Origin: Saksenaea vasiformis B4078 | Taxonomy: Eukaryota; Mucoromycota; Mucoromycetes; Mucorales; Saksenaeaceae | Length of the DNA stretch: 64,000 bases | Assembly (NCBI GenBank): GCA_000697055.1 | Contig: JNDT01002331.1 | Coordinates: 248,001-312,000 of the forward strand | Reading direction: 5' to 3' | Shown here: piece after piece, positions 59,881 to 64,000 of the stretch | Position numbering within the stretch: the stretch's first letter is position 1 | Layout: every line of letters starts with the position of its first letter | Notes under the pieces: model-generated | The model's database searches: none | The model's input: only the letters and a program-made list of their open reading frames with translations | What the model was told of the DNA's origin: nothing | Made by a program: the position numbers and the translations under genes

Positions 59881-61406
59881 ATGCAGTGGCTAGTGTCTGA
59901 AAGCAACCAATAAGGAATGAATTTGATATACGTATCGATGTTTTGTTTTGCCAAAAAAAAACATTTTTCTTAGGGACCACAGGTTACACGGACTTAGGGA
60001 CACAGGTTCCCCGATCCGTTTACCGGACTCCCACAATAGCTTTGATGCCTTCCGGGAATGCGATGTCCGGACAACATTAGGATTCCGAAACATCAAAGAG
60101 ATGAATATCGTCCCAATATGGAAGGAGCAAGAGGTCCGATAGCCAATCCTTCTCGAAAGATTCTTTCTTCACTGTTTTCTCGAGAAGTATCCAAGTAAAT
60201 AAAGGACGAATAATATCTAAGTATTCTTCTTTTTTTTACTCTGTCTGCTAGTATTTTTTTTGTTAAATATATTTTTTTGTCAAAATGCGGGTAAAAGTGA
60301 CCATTTGGCAAAGTTAACCCCCCTGTGGTTTTTGCTCATCTTCAGTGCATCTGCAAAACACTTGGTCAACATCTCAAAAATTTAATTTTTGTCAGTTTTT
60401 ATATCAAAACGTAGCTCTTGTTTTTCTTATTTATTGTATCAATTTCTTTTCTCGCTAACATTTTTTTACAGAAAGATATTTAAGAGAAAGTAAAAGAAAA
60501 AGTTATAAGCGGTACCAATGGCAATGGTAAATCTGTGTAACAATATACAGAGTATTCCTCGAAAAAAATTTTTTTTTTAGATTTCCTGTGTTTTTGCGCC
60601 AATAGGAATATCAGTAAATTGTGTGTTCAATGATGTCGCTTGATATTCCACCTTTTTTTTTGGTCAAAAAACGAAGAGGTTGATGGCCATCGGAGCCAAC
60701 TTAAGCGGCATCAGAAATAACAACAATCGAAGATACAGAGCCTTTAGCGCCACGGCTATCGGATTACTTGTTAATGGCGCATAAAGTTATAATAAATCAA
60801 ATACTTTGACTTCAACAAGTCAGAAGTCGTTAATTAGCTTAGGAGGATGGTCGTGTCTTTCGGAACGTCCAAAAGTTGAGTGAATGCTGCGTTTCGCGCA
60901 TAGCACATCATCTTTTTCGAAAGACCATTTTAAATAAAGAGGGTGTATTGCCTTTGGAAACGTTTTTACTATCGTACAACATCGATCATTTCATCCGACT
61001 GTATTCCTTAGGACACTGACAGTAGCTCGGACATTGCATATTGATTCGTTATCTTTCAAAGCAGAAAGCGGTTTGGTCTTCACAAAATTTCGGAACATCT
61101 GGCTTCCATATAGCATCACGGATAATTGTGGATAAATACAGACACGCCCGTTTTCTTAAAGAAATTGAGGAAATAATAAGGTTCATTAAGGACCCATAGT
61201 TCAGCTCTAAATGTATCTAAGTTGCCTTTGGGGAAGAATTACTTTTATTCCCTAGTATTCTCCTGTTAGTGCTACTAGAATGTAGTGAAATTAACATGTC
61301 AGAAAAGATGATTGTTATGGTGATTGAGTAAGTATGAGGCCATTAATATTAAAAAAAAATTCTATAGTTATGCGTCGTAATCAATAAGGATAAGCTGATA
61401 TGCTAT

Positions 61407-64000
61407 TTACTTTCTATGCTTTGGGAATTGGCCCCATTTGTTCCAGTAAGTCGGAAAATGGTTGGCAATTCCATGTTTTTGGCAAACATAAAAAAAGGAT
61501 TTGTTTACAGCTGGCCATGACTTCTGAACATGATATTTTACATTCACCGTCGCCCAGTGATTTCCGCCGATGTGATGTAAAATGAGGGGACGGGGTTTTT
61601 CGTTCTGATTTTTTGGTGCAGACAAAGGCAAGAAAGTCTGCCCTGGAAATAATTTGTCGTCTGAGAATACACAGACAGGCTGATTGTATGCATCGGCGAC
61701 AACTTGTGCGCAATCGGGAGAAGAGAATTAATGACGGAAGCTTCTGCAGGGCGGTTCGATATCCATGCCAAGTTTAATTGTTTCCTCTAGTTGGCGCACA
61801 TCGAATGCAAATCCATCCTCATAGATATGCTTATACTTTTCGAACGCAACCAACATATTGGACTTGACAATTGGAAATTTGTCCTCATGTCCATGCAAAA
61901 GTTCTCCGAAAATCCTAAAGCCGCACCAACCGTCGCTCTTCGGATCAAACGTCGTGATGATGGCAGACGGTTCAATCTGAAGAATTAGTAAGAGGGGAAA
62001 CAATAAGGAAATACTTTGAGACTCTTGGTAGAGGTTTATTCAGAAGTGAAGATGATGATTACAGATGTCTACCAGCATTATTTATACTGTTCAAATGCTT
62101 ATTGAGTATCTTAGTAATCAGAGGACGCGTAAGCTCTGAGTAATCATCATGGATCGATGATGATCCATGATTATTAATGTCAGGTCGGAGCTGTCATCTA
62201 GCTGAGTCTGAATAACAATCCCATTGTTCAGGGACAGAGACGTCTGACTAATCACTGTGTCTATGCTAAGATCGTAATCATCGTAATTGTCTTGTCGCAC
62301 TAATCAAAAGATAGGAGATGTCGGAGGGTACCTTAAGATTATGACAGAATCCTATTATCTTCAGATTGTGGCTATCCGTTGTTAGATGTCTGAATAGATC
62401 AGGTTTATCTGTGGATGAAGTGCCGATGGTATGAGAAACTCAATAAAGATCGTTTAGACTTAGTGGATGAAATATGTGTAATGATAATGATATGTCAAAT
62501 ACGACACAATCTCAGAAGTCACCTCAAAACCAACCTTAGGCTTCTTCGATTTCCTTGAAATGACAGGAACTTCGTAGACGTACTGCTGGTCGAGATGAGA
62601 CATATTATGTTCATCCCGCCTAAGGGGCGTATCTAGTAGAAATTACTGGCGTTAGTTTTATATTAATGGTTCATCCTACATATATTACCTTCACTTTCTT
62701 TCACCAACTTCTTCTCTTTGATTATTTTCTTAACCATAGCCTTGACTCCAGCCTTCCGTAAGATACCAACAGTGAGTATCTTTATAAGTGCAAAGTCTAT
62801 ACGTTACCTGGCCTCTATCAAGAGCAAGTTTTCTCCATGCCTTCTTTCCAAAGTCTTTTGGAAGGGCTATTCGTCTTCGTAGCTTTGCTGGTCTCCCGGG
62901 CGCTTTGACTTCGCTCGCTACTGGAAGTATCATTGGCAGATGGCTAAAGTTGTTTTCGTTTTTGCTGATGAGCTTATTGACATCAGCCATCAATCCATCG
63001 ATCTGCTGTTGACCCTCGCACTGCCGGAACGCATGCTGAAGCTTGGTTATGCAGTTCATCCATGATTCGGTGGGCTCCAAAGCTGGCACTTGGCATTGCT
63101 CTATCGGCTTTGACGAGGGGTCTAAGAGCCATCTCTCGGGGATGTCGTGAACCTCCAGCTGTCGATCATGAGGTGGCGTGTGTCGACAAGGGATCCCGAA
63201 CAAGAGCCATGACTGACATGTGCACATGAGCTCTTTCTCGTTCGCATATAGTAGCTCATTCTCTATCGTGATCAAGGCTCGCTTAGATACTCGACAGAAG
63301 AGCTTTTCCAATAGCTTGTTCTGATAAAGCAGAACGTCGATGTGTGTCGATTCCTGGATCAGCATATCGGTATAGGCCCTCTCAAATTGCTGCAGGTACC
63401 CATGGATTCTATCGAATGCAATTGGTAGCGGTTGGACGGAACTAATATTACACTTCAATGCTTTATGTCCACTTTCGGCTCGTTGCGTGGTGGTGCAACC
63501 AAAGTGCATCAACTGGCTGGTATGGTATCCAGCCCACTTCTCGGTGCAGCTGAGCCATTCAGCTGCAAAATATTCGCAGATATCACGCTTAGGCTTTTGG
63601 TGTTGGAGCTGTTTATTTCCAGCTAAACTCCAGAGATCCTCACGGTATCCATCGAATTGCTCGACTGTTTCACTTTCAATCATCTTCATCACCAAGTTCG
63701 TGCATTATTTCTTATCTTTGACGTCAACGAAAACACCTGCAAATGACTTTGCAATGTTGTTCACCATATGCCAAGTGCAAAGCAGCTTGGCATTGCTGGG
63801 AAAGATGATATCTAGTGCGTTCATCAATGCAGCGCACTTATCAGTAACGAACACGGTCTTGCTTTCGCCGTTTTCAAACATGAGCATTCTTAGACGCTGC
63901 AAGAACCACACGTATGTCTCTTGCTGCTCATTGTCAACCCAGCAGAAGACGATGGGGAAGGACTTAAGTCTCATACCTCCAAGGTTACTAACACCTTGAA
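61407..64000 (-). pseudogene. Mutator-like transposase fused to an OTU cysteine protease, partial
   Basis: The gene runs off the right edge. The MULE transposase core reads FCWVDNEQQETYVWFLQRL, TVFVTDKCAALMNALD and LCTWHMVNNIA (63974-63708), followed by a helical region and a SWIM-type zinc motif CTCQSWLLFGIPCRH (about 63220-63170). A basic linker (PGRPAKLRRR, VKKIIKEKK) and introns lead to a C-terminal OTU domain: DPKSDGWCGFRIFGELL carries the catalytic Cys, and HIGGNHWATVNV the catalytic His (about 61950-61550). The same order occurs in other fungal and plant MULEs. In-frame stops at 63705-63707 and 61728-61730 interrupt the transposase and the OTU domain, so this copy is probably dead. Splice joins at about 62800, 62690 and 62000 are inferred. 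Confidence 0.85.

Larger units (their letters stand above)
59641..61406. other. gene-poor stretch between two mobile-element relics
   Basis: Holds the G/T-rich tract, a 44-bp tandem repeat and AT-rich DNA. A possible terminal sequence of the Mutator-like element lies at about 60281-60318 (GCGGGTAAAAGTGACCA on the plus strand), to be tested against the other end outside the window. No supported gene. Confidence 0.35.

Overview
The window is eukaryotic nuclear DNA from a fungus, most likely an early-diverging one (Mucoromycota, Mucorales-like). Genes are broken by many short GT-AG introns, mostly 45-60 bp, and the intergenic DNA is AT-rich. Several families are fungal in type: a FES1 Hsp70 exchange factor, a PHO80-type cyclin, an Ecl1-like zinc protein and an AVT-like vacuolar transporter. 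The mobile-element relics (a Fanzor-like nuclease fragment and a Mutator-like transposase fused to an OTU protease) also fit this group. The phylum is inferred; no rRNA or other marker is present.

0-6.7 kb: minus-strand housekeeping genes, namely a membrane-anchored short-chain dehydrogenase, a TXNDC17-like thioredoxin protein, FES1 and RNase H2 subunit A. 8.5-12 kb: a mitochondrial DUF5321/COI1-like protein, a 43-residue proline-rich ORF and a SETD4-like methyltransferase. 12.8-13.3 kb: first copy of a dispersed repeat whose second copy lies at 49.6-50.1 kb. 14.2-18.6 kb: a two-domain PPS1-like dual-specificity phosphatase and an HSPA12-like Hsp70. 19-22.2 kb: two small multi-exon genes and ATG8.

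23.7-30.7 kb: HMG-CoA reductase with sterol-sensing domain, a Myb/SANT-like protein, an AVT-type amino-acid transporter and an Ecl1-like zinc protein. 30.7-35 kb is gene-poor. 35-40 kb: a Mlx/Mondo-like bHLH-zip factor, exon-like fragments and a coiled-coil protein. 41.3-44.9 kb: VPS39 (944 aa, 15 exons). 45-48 kb is gene-poor.

48-58 kb: two single-pass membrane proteins with cytoplasmic PY motifs, a small membrane protein, a four-helix membrane protein, TIM10 and a PHO80-type cyclin. 58.8-64 kb is a mobile-element graveyard: the C-terminal half of a Fanzor (eukaryotic TnpB/OMEGA) gene, mini-satellites, and a Mutator-like transposase-OTU gene that runs off the right edge and carries at least two in-frame stops.

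The genes do not form one pathway. Recurrent themes are vacuole/autophagy traffic (ATG8, VPS39, AVT transporter, PY-motif adaptor candidates), phosphate/nutrient control (PHO80-type cyclin, Ecl1-like, Mlx-like) and proteostasis (FES1, HSPA12-like). For most genes I checked the exon phases by hand; summed exon lengths give whole codon counts, which supports the models.
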